Below the pieces are notes generated by a model. It searched no databases, was not told the origin of the DNA, and saw only the letters and a program-made list of their open reading frames with translations. From positions 310,001 through 374,000 of the forward strand of contig CAKNFJ010000002.1 in assembly GCA_930633495.1 (NCBI GenBank): 64,000 bases of DNA, written 5' to 3'. The DNA comes from Hyphomicrobiales bacterium (GTDB lineage Bacteria > Pseudomonadota > Alphaproteobacteria > Rhizobiales > Beijerinckiaceae). The position numbers and the translations under genes are program-made. This document shows positions 50,542 through 58,947 of the stretch, piece after piece. Numbering within the stretch: position 1 is the first letter of the stretch; every line of letters begins with the position of its first letter.

Positions 50542-53500
50542 CCGAGTTTCCCGGTTCGCCCTTGCTCTCGCCATCTCCGCCACAGCGCAGGCCGCGCACG
50601 CTCAGTTTAAGACTCCAAGTGAGGGCGCCGAGCTCTGGGCGGCGGGTCCCCGCAAGTTTGGTCCCGTGCCGTATGCCCTGGTTGAGGCGGAGGCACTGAC
50701 AGACCAAGAAAGGGATGCGTTCCGAGCTGCTGCTTTCAACCGCACTGTGGAGGAAACTAGGCGGGTTCGGGAGATACGCGAGAAGGGCGCCCCCAAAGCC
50801 ATCACCGAGAACGAGCGCAGCCAGGCGGCATATCATCTGATCGACTCCTTACGTGTCGCCCAGAAGGCAGCAGTGCTCGACAAAAGGGCCGTGGATGAGG
50901 GAAAGCTCGGTCTCAGCTCCATCGTCGCAGTCGTCAATTATGCAGCCGGGGGCAAGAGCAAGGCGATCCTCTCCATCGCTGGACCCGTGATCAACGATAC
51001 GCTCAACAAGGGCGTTACCTCGCTCGCGAACGTCGAAGCGAATTACAAGGCGTCTGTGTCGACTGCGGTCGAGCTCGCGCTGCTGAAAGCCGATCGAGAG
51101 ACCGTTGAGAAGTGGAAGGCTACCGGGATCACCGAAGCCAACCGGAAGGAAGCGGCCGACGCGCTGTTCGGAGCCAACAACACCTTCTTCTCGGAAGGGA
51201 TCGGCAAAGACCTTGACCCTGCGATGAAGACCGAGCTGCAAGGCGTTCAAATCGGGCTCCTGAAAGCGGGCCTGGACACTGTGGCGGCGCGCCAAAAGCA
51301 AGGTGAGAAAGCTCTGGAGGCGTTCGAACGCCAGACCGCAGCCCGCTTCACCGCGCAGAAGGCCCAATTCCAGAAGGTGGTCGGCGAGGTCCAGACGCTC
51401 CGCAAGGTCGTCGCGAACCAGATTGAGGCGGTCGACCTCCTCGCGAAGAACACCAAGGCTCAAATCGAAAACCTAGAAGGCCGCCTCGGCAGCGTGTCGG
51501 AGGGGCAAAGAGCCACCCAGGCGGCTATGCTCCGCAGCATGGGACCGAAGGATCGATTGCTCGCGCTTCAAGATCCAGCATTCCTCCCTCCAAAGACGCC
51601 CGAGGAGAAGGCTCAGAGGGCTGAAGACATCAAGAACCTGGCTCGCTTCAACCGAGTGATGTCGATCAAGGACGGACTGGACGAAGGGCTCAACGGGTTG
51701 GGTTCTGTCGCGGGCTTCGCGGTCTCGCTCGGGGTGCAGATCGATACCGTCAACCTCAACCGCAACATCAACACCGCCAAGTCGGCGCTGAACTTCGCGG
51801 CTTCACTCGCAACTGGCAATTACGTCGGCGCGCTCATGTCCGCCGGCGGTCTGTTCGGCGGCGGCGGAGGCGAGGATGGGACCACCATCGCGCTCGGGCA
51901 AATCTCGAAGAAGCTCGACGAGGTGATCGAGCTTCAGAAGAAAACTCTGGCGCGGATCGAGGAGCTCTCCGAGAAAATCGACCTGAACCACGCGCAGGTG
52001 ATGTCGAAGCTCCAGGTTATCGAGCACAAGATCGACCAGGCGAACAAGCTCCTCGCCGCACAGGACGCCAAACCCTATTCCGATTGCCGATCGTTCATGC
52101 AGATGTCGGCGATCAAGAAAATTGTGATCCGCTCCGGCGTTTATTCGACCTACGCGAAACGCATCGAGCACTTCGCAGCCGATCAGGAGGTGCATCCGCC
52201 AGGTTTCGCCAAGTCGCTCCTCTGCTTCCAGTACCTGCGCGATACGATCGTACCCGGCCAGGCGCCGCCGGCGTCGCCATTCGAGACTGCGATTGTCCTG
52301 CGGGCCTCGACCTGGGAGGCAGGAGAAGTCGGAACGCCCAAATCAACGAAGGCCCGCCTGGATGCCATGTGGCGAGCCCATCACGCGATCCTCGGCTGGA
52401 GCTCAGTAGACGCGACAACCATCGCAAGCGATACGAAGCAGAACTGCGTTAACCGGGCATTGTCCAAGCTGGCAGGCCTTCCGGGCGCGATCGCAAGCCT
52501 CCAGGAGAAGGACCTGAGTTGTCAGGGCATCGCGGACATCAGCAAAGATGAGTCCTGGGCGCCTCTTCGCGGTCGAGACGGCGATATCGTCGGCGCCAAT
52601 GTCATCAAGGACCCATACTCGCCGAAAATTGCCGCTCATTTCGGGGAACTCGTTCTCTTTCTGACGCCGTTCTTCGAGCTGGCTGTTTCGACGCCGGACG
52701 GCAAGCTGCGTCTTCCGAAGCCGAAGGAGCTGACGAGCAAGGATGCAGCATTTGATGATGGAGTGCGGCGAACGAATGCTCAAACGGCAGCCTGGGTAAC
52801 GAGCGGCTACGCGGAACAGCTATCGCTGGCGATAGCTCAGGAGGGGGTGATCGAGGGCGCTGCGCTGGTGCCGTCGCTGGCTCGGATCATGACAGAGGCC
52901 AAGTTCGGTGGTGGCTCGGCCGCGATCACCAAAGGCTCGCTCAAGAAGGAGTTGGCCGCCATCGCTGGCGTCGACATCTCAAAGCCGCCAGACGTTGATA
53001 GCGACCATTGCCTCGTGACAACGAACGCCTGGCAAGAGAAGCCGCTACTTGTGGCAGCGTGCCTGATGGAGAGCAACCCGGTCCTCGCCAGGAATGTCGG
53101 GCGTTACCTCGCGGTCCGTGATCTGCAGACCAAACCGCAATCCGCGTCCTCGCTGTCGTTCGCTTATGTCACAAGCTCGTCCCAACACCTGCAGGAGGTC
53201 TTCCCGAGCCTGAGCACGCTGAACCGGGCGGATCCGGCGACGCCAACCTCATGGCAGTGGTCCTACGCCATCGGTGGCCTACCAGCGAAGTCGATGTCCT
53301 TTCCGATGGTCTCGGAGGTGACATCCGGTTTTCTGGAGAGAGGGCCGAACATCGAACGCCTGACGGACCTGCGCGACCGGTTCGAATTGAGAGCGCTCGC
53401 GAATAAGGCTGACGAAGATCTCTCGAAAGAGAGCCCGACCCTCAGCGACCGGCAGCGTGATATCGCTCGCTACTACCTGAGACAGGGCGCCCGGCGGCAG

Positions 53501-53569
53501 GAGACACTGATCTCCACGTCGCTCACCGAGTGGGGTACGATCTCGGAGATGCCGGCAGCTAAACCCTGA
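50519..53569 (+). CDS. Large secreted coiled-coil protein (1016 aa)
   Basis: Exported (signal peptide ending ATAQAAHAQ, about residue 28), otherwise unrecognised. The N-terminal half is almost entirely helical, with coiled coils around residues 240-330 and 465-510 (LDEVIELQKKTLARIEELSE). Between them lie two hydrophobic stretches (LGSVAGFAVSLGVQIDTV and NFAASLATGNYVGALMSAGG, then LFGGGGG, about 397-452), a hydrophobic hairpin flanked by coiled coils as in some alpha-helical pore-forming toxins. The second half is mixed alpha/beta with Cys at several points (YSDCRSF, LLCFQYL, DHCLVTT). It is translated from a start nested in the upstream cysteine-rich gene and ends flush with ruvB on the other strand. 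Effector, pore or pilus-associated surface protein are all possible. Confidence 0.82.
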   Translation: MRRSQRNSRVSRFALALAISATAQAAHAQFKTPSEGAELWAAGPRKFGPVPYALVEAEALTDQERDAFRAAAFNRTVEETRRVREIREKGAPKAITENERSQAAYHLIDSLRVAQKAAVLDKRAVDEGKLGLSSIVAVVNYAAGGKSKAILSIAGPVINDTLNKGVTSLANVEANYKASVSTAVELALLKADRETVEKWKATGITEANRKEAADALFGANNTFFSEGIGKDLDPAMKTELQGVQIGLLKAGLDTVAARQKQGEKALEAFERQTAARFTAQKAQFQKVVGEVQTLRKVVANQIEAVDLLAKNTKAQIENLEGRLGSVSEGQRATQAAMLRSMGPKDRLLALQDPAFLPPKTPEEKAQRAEDIKNLARFNRVMSIKDGLDEGLNGLGSVAGFAVSLGVQIDTVNLNRNINTAKSALNFAASLATGNYVGALMSAGGLFGGGGGEDGTTIALGQISKKLDEVIELQKKTLARIEELSEKIDLNHAQVMSKLQVIEHKIDQANKLLAAQDAKPYSDCRSFMQMSAIKKIVIRSGVYSTYAKRIEHFAADQEVHPPGFAKSLLCFQYLRDTIVPGQAPPASPFETAIVLRASTWEAGEVGTPKSTKARLDAMWRAHHAILGWSSVDATTIASDTKQNCVNRALSKLAGLPGAIASLQEKDLSCQGIADISKDESWAPLRGRDGDIVGANVIKDPYSPKIAAHFGELVLFLTPFFELAVSTPDGKLRLPKPKELTSKDAAFDDGVRRTNAQTAAWVTSGYAEQLSLAIAQEGVIEGAALVPSLARIMTEAKFGGGSAAITKGSLKKELAAIAGVDISKPPDVDSDHCLVTTNAWQEKPLLVAACLMESNPVLARNVGRYLAVRDLQTKPQSASSLSFAYVTSSSQHLQEVFPSLSTLNRADPATPTSWQWSYAIGGLPAKSMSFPMVSEVTSGFLERGPNIERLTDLRDRFELRALANKADEDLSKESPTLSDRQRDIARYYLRQGARRQETLISTSLTEWGTISEMPAAKP

Positions 53570-54583
53570 TCAGGCGACCTGGTCGGCGAACAGGCCAAGC
53601 TGACCGGGCACCGGCACCGCCGGCGTTGGCGGGCGGATTCCCAGATGAGCGTAGGCGCCGGCAGTCAGCATTCGACCTCGAGGCGTCCTTTGCAGATAGC
53701 CTTGCTGGAGCAGATAGGGCTCAACGATCTCTTCCAGAGCATCGCGCGGCTCGGAGAGCGCCGCGGCAATGGTCTCGATACCGACCGGCCCGCCCGAAAA
53801 GTTCTTCGCAACGAGCCGCAAATAGCGCGTATCGAGCTGATCGAGCCCGCGGCTGTCGATGTCGAGCTGATTGAGCGCGTAGTCCGCGAGTGCTGCCGTG
53901 ACGGGCTCACCGGCGGCGAAGTCGCGAACACGCCGGATCAGCCGGCCAGCGATGCGGGGAGTGCCCCTGGAGCGCCGCGCGATTTCGGCAGCTCCTTCAG
54001 GCGTGATCTCGATGTTGAAGACCTTGGCGCTGCGGGTAACGACGCGAACCAGCTCGGCCTCGGTGTAGTAGTTCAGACGGACATGGATGCCGAACCTGTC
54101 CCGCAGCGGAGCCGGAAGGAGGCCTGATCGGGTGGTGGCCCCAATCAAGGTGAATCGAGGTAAATCAATTCGCACAGAACGCGCTGAAGGCCCCTCTCCG
54201 ATGAGGAGGTCTAGGTAGTAATCCTCCATTGCTGGATAGAGAACCTCGACCAGGGACGTTGGTACGCGGTGGACCTCGTCAATGAAGAGGGCGTCGCCAT
54301 TTTCGATGCTCGTCAGCAGTGCGGCGAGGTCCCCGGCCTTTGTAATCGCTGGCCCTGAGGTAGACCGCAGGGTGCCCCCCATCTCACGGGCAACGATCTG
54401 CGCAAGGGTAGTTTTTCCCAGCCCTGGCGGTCCAGCGAAAAGAACGTGGTCCAGAACATCGCCCCGCGCTTTGGCGGCGTTGATGAAGACCGTCAGGTTC
54501 GCGCGCGCGTCTGCCTGACCGTTGAAGTCGGCGAGGGTTTGCGGCCGCAGATGGACCTCTTCGGTGTCGATCGCTTCGGACAT
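53570..54583 (-). CDS. ruvB: RuvB Holliday-junction branch-migration ATPase
   Basis: AAA+ motor of the RuvAB complex, 337 aa. It has [12 protein letters not shown] at the N terminus, Walker [11 protein letters not shown] (about 51-60), Walker [30 protein letters not shown] with the sensor and Arg finger, [20 protein letters not shown], and the C-terminal winged helix ([20 protein letters not shown]). It looks intact. ATG 54583 overlaps the stop of the upstream gene by one base (TGATG), so it is translated after the pilin-headed gene, a curious operon partner. No ruvA or ruvC is in the window. Confidence 0.94.
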   Translation of the reverse strand: MSEAIDTEEVHLRPQTLADFNGQADARANLTVFINAAKARGDVLDHVLFAGPPGLGKTTLAQIVAREMGGTLRSTSGPAITKAGDLAALLTSIENGDALFIDEVHRVPTSLVEVLYPAMEDYYLDLLIGEGPSARSVRIDLPRFTLIGATTRSGLLPAPLRDRFGIHVRLNYYTEAELVRVVTRSAKVFNIEITPEGAAEIARRSRGTPRIAGRLIRRVRDFAAGEPVTAALADYALNQLDIDSRGLDQLDTRYLRLVAKNFSGGPVGIETIAAALSEPRDALEEIVEPYLLQQGYLQRTPRGRMLTAGAYAHLGIRPPTPAVPVPGQLGLFADQVA

Positions 54584-56283
54584 CAGTTGCTGCTGACCAC
54601 GACGTCGCTCGGATAGGTCGCCGAGCACTGGGCGATGACGCGGCGCCGCGGCAGATCGCTGACGAGCTCGGCCAAAGCCCCCTCCTGATTCGGTACCGGC
54701 TGCTCGACCCCGAGCCCGTCGACGATTGAGCCGTTATTGTGGAGCGCATAGGACCGCGCGGGCGACCAGGAGCAGGTCCAGCCACGCTCTCCGTCGCGAC
54801 CGCTTGACCGCAGGGTGGCCTTGGCACCGCCGGTCTCGTCATCGATCAGGCAGGACGCGCTCACCGGATAGAGCAGGGCAGGGCAGGTGACCGTACAGCC
54901 GGGAAGGGCGCTGCCGGCATCACAGACCGCGTCCACAGCCTGCGTAGAGGCGATTGGAGCCCCGTCCAGGGTGGATGGACCACTCACCGACAGGCGAGCC
55001 TGCTGGAAGATCATCCAGGGCTTGGCCTCGGCCCGCCCGAACGTCAGACCAGCCTCCGCCAGGACGAGCTCGCCGCCCGAGGCGATGATGGGGTAGGCGG
55101 TCGATAGAACACCGGACAGGTCGAAGGCGCCCTTGAGCGTAAGCCGGCCGGCAGTGAGCTCGACCGCGTTCGGTCGCGACGCGTGGCCGATGATGGCAGT
55201 GCCGGCGAGCAGTGCGTCGCCGCCATCATTGCGCAGATATCCGATCTTACCGCCGGTGAGGCGCGCGCGACCGCCGGACTGGACCCAGAGGCCCGCCCCG
55301 TTCTCAAACTCTGCCCCGACGAACGTCACATCGGTCGCGATCTTGGTGAGACCAGAGCTGAAGACGATGGGCGCGGCGGTCGGGCTGGCATCGGTCGGCA
55401 GAAAGGAGATCGCGACCGAGCTTGCGCTGCCGCCGAGCACATTGGGCAATTGATAGGAGCCGCCGGCAAGCGAGATCGTCACGCTGCGATAGCCGGAAGA
55501 CATCGCGGAGCTGATTGCTGCGTCGAGATTGAGGGGCTTGTCGGCGGTGTCACCGAAGGCCTTCTCGCCGATATTCACCGCAGCGCGGCGCGCGGCGCCG
55601 GTAGGCGAGACGTAGAACAACAGATTGCCGACAGCGGTTCCCTCCGCAGCCTGCGGCCCGCGCGCGATGACTGGCACGACGGATCCGGGAACCCGGGGCG
55701 TTCCGTCGCCGCGCACGAGGAACTGGCCATTCACGAGCCTCACGTCCTCGCAATCGGGAATAGCGGTCTGGTACGGGGCCGGAGACACGATTAAGCCAAC
55801 GACACCCTGGGCCGCGCCGCGCAGAGCGGTGTCACGGGGAGCGTCGCTGCGAACGACGAACTGACGGCCACGGTCGACAAGGACGCGAGAGGCGTAGCGA
55901 TGAGGAAATGAGCTCCCGACCTGATGATTGGAGCTAAGCACCAGCTCGGAGGTGGCGTCGTCGGGGCCCGCCACAGCCAGATCGTCGAGCGCATATGGGC
56001 ACCAGCCATAGTAGGCGCCCCACGGGGTCCGGCCGTTACCGATCGCCCACGATGGTAGAACCGAACGCCCGCCGATCTCCTCGCCGAACGGGATGCGAAC
56101 GGGCCCGTCGAGTTCGACGACGCGCATGGCGGATCGCATAGCAGAGGCGAGGCCGTCCATGGTCGCGGCATTGCGCTGCGCGAGGGAGACAATCTCAGCT
56201 GACCGCTGGAAGGTGTAGAGCGTATAGCCGACGGATGCCGCCATGCCGACGACCATCGTCATGATGATGAGAAGCGAGATCAT
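54583..56283 (-). CDS. Pilin-headed beta-helix protein, putative pilus tip adhesin (PilV-like)
   Basis: 566 residues. The N terminus is a pilin-type helix without leader ([20 protein letters not shown], then [20 protein letters not shown]), like the pilins elsewhere in the window but followed by a very large domain. Residues ~230-430 show repeated short strands with Gly/Asn turns ([24 protein letters not shown], then [40 protein letters not shown]), the pattern of a right-handed parallel beta-helix. The C terminus has Cys pairs ([28 protein letters not shown]). This fits a minor pilin with a tip adhesin, like PilV in R64, although no shufflon repeats are seen. The motif CAAGGATTCCTTG lies 8 nt upstream. 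Confidence 0.75.
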   Translation of the reverse strand: MISLLIIMTMVVGMAASVGYTLYTFQRSAEIVSLAQRNAATMDGLASAMRSAMRVVELDGPVRIPFGEEIGGRSVLPSWAIGNGRTPWGAYYGWCPYALDDLAVAGPDDATSELVLSSNHQVGSSFPHRYASRVLVDRGRQFVVRSDAPRDTALRGAAQGVVGLIVSPAPYQTAIPDCEDVRLVNGQFLVRGDGTPRVPGSVVPVIARGPQAAEGTAVGNLLFYVSPTGAARRAAVNIGEKAFGDTADKPLNLDAAISSAMSSGYRSVTISLAGGSYQLPNVLGGSASSVAISFLPTDASPTAAPIVFSSGLTKIATDVTFVGAEFENGAGLWVQSGGRARLTGGKIGYLRNDGGDALLAGTAIIGHASRPNAVELTAGRLTLKGAFDLSGVLSTAYPIIASGGELVLAEAGLTFGRAEAKPWMIFQQARLSVSGPSTLDGAPIASTQAVDAVCDAGSALPGCTVTCPALLYPVSASCLIDDETGGAKATLRSSGRDGERGWTCSWSPARSYALHNNGSIVDGLGVEQPVPNQEGALAELVSDLPRRRVIAQCSATYPSDVVVSSN

Positions 56284-56291
56284 GCGGCACC

Positions 56292-56304
56292 CAAGGATTC
56301 CTTG
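56292..56304. promoter_or_regulatory. Palindrome CAAGGATTCCTTG upstream of pilV-like gene
   Basis: A perfect 6-bp dyad around one T, 8 nt before the start of the gene at 56283. It contains CAAGGATT and, on the other strand, CAAGGAAT, the octamer found before many genes here. A further AAAAGGATTGAATGCG lies at 56322-56337. Confidence 0.6.
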
Positions 56305-56357
56305 AGCCGGAGGATAACGCTAAAAGGATTGAATGCGAAACGCCAAAGGACCGCTTG

Positions 56358-57290
56358 TCAGGTCCGAATGGTGGATGGCGATGGGGAAGGACTGCGCCGG
56401 AAGCCGGAGGCGAAATCCGGGCTCTGTGCGAAACCGAATTTGAGGGCGACCTGGCGCAGCTTCGGAGCCGTTTCGGCATCATAGGCGACGTACCAGTTCC
56501 AGTCGTCGTCCGGACGGCAATCGAACTGTCCGCGAAAGTGATGCTTGATGATGGCTGAGAACTGCTCGTTCTTGCTCATCAGGTCGAATACGGCCCAGGT
56601 CCCGCGCTTGCCGTCCCTGATGCCGCTGTGGAGCCAGACCGCGCGCTCGTTGTGGCGCAGGTGGTCGACCTCGCGATCCATCGGCTCAGCAATCGCCGGC
56701 TCCAGCAGGAACCCGTGCGCCTTCGCGGCCTGGATGATCCCTGCCTGTGTCGTGCCGTTGAAGTCGATCGAGAGGCGGTCAGCGCGCTTTCTGGCTCCGT
56801 TGATGGTCAATTCCGCTTTATCGGTCCGGAACCAGATTGCGCGGGCGCCATGGCGCAAGCGGGAGAGGCCACGCAGGCGACTGGTTAGTCCTGGCAGATC
56901 GTCGATCCATGCAAGCCGCCAGAAATAGACGTAGCGTCCGCCAGGCGAGAGGCCCGCATAGCAATAGGCCTTCTGCTCTGAATCCTGGATCGGATTGTCG
57001 CGCAAAGGAACGCGTCCGCCGCGCAGCGCCTTTTCGATGCCTGCAGCGCGCGTCTCGCTTCCTCCAGAAAGGAGCGCGGCCGCCTGTCCCGGGTATTTCG
57101 CCGCCAGCTCGATTGCCTTGCGCGCGTCCGCCTCAGACCAGGCCATGTCCTGACGCCGAAGGGCCGACAGTCGACCTCCCTCCTGTGCATCGGCTCGGTT
57201 GAAGCCTCGGCCGTCGCGTCGACGCGCGCCATCGCATTGGGACGCAATCGCCTCGACGACGTCTTCAATGGAGACGAACTGCGATTTCAT
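56358..57290 (-). CDS. Hypothetical protein (310 aa)
   Basis: Unrecognised soluble protein of 310 residues. N-terminal MKSQFVSIEDVVEAIASQCD suggests a helix, and the middle holds AYCYAGLSPGGRYVYFWRLA and LRHGARAIWFRTDKAELTIN, mixed alpha/beta. Near the end are FRGQFDCRPDDDWNWYVAYD and a Ser/Pro tail. It stands alone, with its start facing the H1-like gene across 262 bp. No function assigned. Confidence 0.72.
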   Translation of the reverse strand: MKSQFVSIEDVVEAIASQCDGARRRDGRGFNRADAQEGGRLSALRRQDMAWSEADARKAIELAAKYPGQAAALLSGGSETRAAGIEKALRGGRVPLRDNPIQDSEQKAYCYAGLSPGGRYVYFWRLAWIDDLPGLTSRLRGLSRLRHGARAIWFRTDKAELTINGARKRADRLSIDFNGTTQAGIIQAAKAHGFLLEPAIAEPMDREVDHLRHNERAVWLHSGIRDGKRGTWAVFDLMSKNEQFSAIIKHHFRGQFDCRPDDDWNWYVAYDAETAPKLRQVALKFGFAQSPDFASGFRRSPSPSPSTIRT

Positions 57291-57348
57291 CGATCGGCAG
57301 ACCCTTCATGACTCGTTGTGCACAGTCCCATGGGATGATGGGACCGGA

Positions 57349-57439
57349 CAAGGAATCAGACAAGGAATTCTGCCGTCATTGAAGGAACATTATAGCAACA
57401 ATTAAGGTGCAGATCATTTTCCCTTGCAAGGATTAATCC
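57349..57439. promoter_or_regulatory. CAAGGAAT direct repeat and AAGGATTAATCC palindrome
   Basis: CAAGGAAT occurs at 57349-57356 and 57361-57368, exactly 12 bp apart, then TGAAGGAAC (57380-57388) and CAAGGATT as part of AAGGATTAATCC (57427-57439). They lie between divergent genes and likely form an operator. Confidence 0.6.
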
Positions 57440-57552
57440 CTGTCAAAATGGTGCGATCCGCTTGAAAGGTAAGCATATTTTGGCCTCGATCATTGACTTG
57501 GACTGGGCATGAGAACAGATTGCGCATGCTCACGCCATTCGAGGATTTGAAC

Positions 57553-58941
57553 ATGAAAAAGCCAGCTGCCGGCTCGAAAGGCGCCGGTTCGAAGAGGACT
57601 GCCGCCGCCACTGCCGCTCGGAAGAAAACCTCAAAGCCGGCTGCCACGAAGGCTAACGAGGATTCGGTAAAGGCAGATGCGCCGGCGCCCGAAAAGGGTA
57701 CGCCCGCTTCCGACGCCGCCTGGGCCGCTGCCGCTCCGGCGCAGGCCGACAAGTCGCCCGCGGCCAAGCCCGCGGCGAAAAGCAAAGCTTCATCGAAGGC
57801 TAAGTCCAGCGCCAAGCCTGCGGCTGCCGCCGCGCCGTCCGAAGCCAAGCCGGCGGCGCCTGCCAAGATCTCGACAACCGGCAAGGCACCCGCTTCCGCG
57901 AAGTCCTCCGCGAAGGCCAAGGCCGCTGTGCCGGCAAAGGCGGCAGCCAAAGCCTCGAAGGGCCAGTCGAGCGTCAGCGCTGCGGCCAAGAGCGAGCCTG
58001 CAAAGAGCCCTGCGAACGAGCCAGCCGCAGAAAAGGCCGTGGCTGCAGCACCAGCGGCGCCGAAGAAGTCGTCCAAGAAGGGCGGCGCCAAGCCAGCGGC
58101 CTCAATCGACGGCGCCTCGTCGGCAACCGCGGCAGCCGAAGCTCCCGCAGCTGCACCGGCGCCGAAGGCAGCTGAGAAGGCCCCGGCAGCCAAGCCTGCT
58201 GCCTCGAAGGGCAAGTCTGCTAGTGCAAAGGCAGCAACGAAGCCGGCCGCGGCCACCGCTTCAGCTCCCGCGCCGGCCACGCAATCCGCGCCCGAGCCGG
58301 CCCCAGCCCCTCAGGCTCCGCGCTTCACCTACGCCTCAAAGGGCGTCGCGATGAGCGTCATCACCGACACGATCAGTGGCCAGAGCGTGACCGTGGCGAA
58401 GGCCCATGTTGAGGACTGCGTTGCTGTCCTGGAGAAGTTCATGTCCGGCCCTGCCGGGAAGATCTCGGCAGAGCCTACGGCGGAGGCTGCGCCACTCGCG
58501 GCTGAGGCCCCGGCACCGAAGGAAACCTCAACGGAAGCGATGTCTGAACCGTCGCGGGCTGCTCCCGCGCCAAAGCGGGCAGCGTCCGCCAGACGGAAGC
58601 CGAAGGCGCGCGGACGTGGCCGCGTGCTTCGTTTGGAGGAGCAGGACCTGAGCAAGCTGCCAGAAAAGGTGGCGAGCCCGGAGAGCCCCGACGTTGAACT
58701 CGTTCTGACCGAGCTGGCGGTCGACAAGAACAATCCGAAGCGGGTCCTGGATCCGAACAGGAAGAAGGGCGTCGTCCGCCTTCCGGGATACGAAGCTCAG
58801 TTTCGCGGGGATGTCGTAGGTCACGTCGTGGTGCATGGCGGCGGCTTCCTTGTCGTCGCCCCGAGTCTTCAGGAGAAGCCCTCGACCCATACCTCGGCAG
58901 AAGGCGCCCTCTATCGGTTCATCGTCCTGACCCGCGATTGA
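57553..58941 (+). CDS. Ala/Lys-rich histone H1-like protein with C-terminal domain (462 aa)
   Basis: Residues ~1-255 are low-complexity Ala, Lys, Pro and Ser (repeats such as AKPAAKSKASSKAK and PAAKPAASKGKSASAK), like bacterial H1-type or AlgP-like DNA-condensing proteins. After it come two ordered parts: RFTYASKGVAMSVITDTISG (about 257-276) with VEDCVAVLEKF, and a C-terminal domain from about 355 (VLRLEEQDLSKLPEKVAS, VELVLTELAVDKNNPKR, HVVVHGGGFLVVAPSLQEKP). Probably binds DNA or RNA; it could compact the plasmid. ATG 57553 is preferred since GAGGA precedes it. A CAAGGAAT/AAGGATTAATCC cluster lies upstream. Confidence 0.75.
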   Translation: MKKPAAGSKGAGSKRTAAATAARKKTSKPAATKANEDSVKADAPAPEKGTPASDAAWAAAAPAQADKSPAAKPAAKSKASSKAKSSAKPAAAAAPSEAKPAAPAKISTTGKAPASAKSSAKAKAAVPAKAAAKASKGQSSVSAAAKSEPAKSPANEPAAEKAVAAAPAAPKKSSKKGGAKPAASIDGASSATAAAEAPAAAPAPKAAEKAPAAKPAASKGKSASAKAATKPAAATASAPAPATQSAPEPAPAPQAPRFTYASKGVAMSVITDTISGQSVTVAKAHVEDCVAVLEKFMSGPAGKISAEPTAEAAPLAAEAPAPKETSTEAMSEPSRAAPAPKRAASARRKPKARGRGRVLRLEEQDLSKLPEKVASPESPDVELVLTELAVDKNNPKRVLDPNRKKGVVRLPGYEAQFRGDVVGHVVVHGGGFLVVAPSLQEKPSTHTSAEGALYRFIVLTRD

Positions 58942-58947
58942 TCATCG

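Noticed and set aside
53570..56283. Shufflon at the 3' end of the PilV-like gene
   Set aside because: No short inverted repeats or Rci-type recombinase next to the gene; ruvB follows directly.
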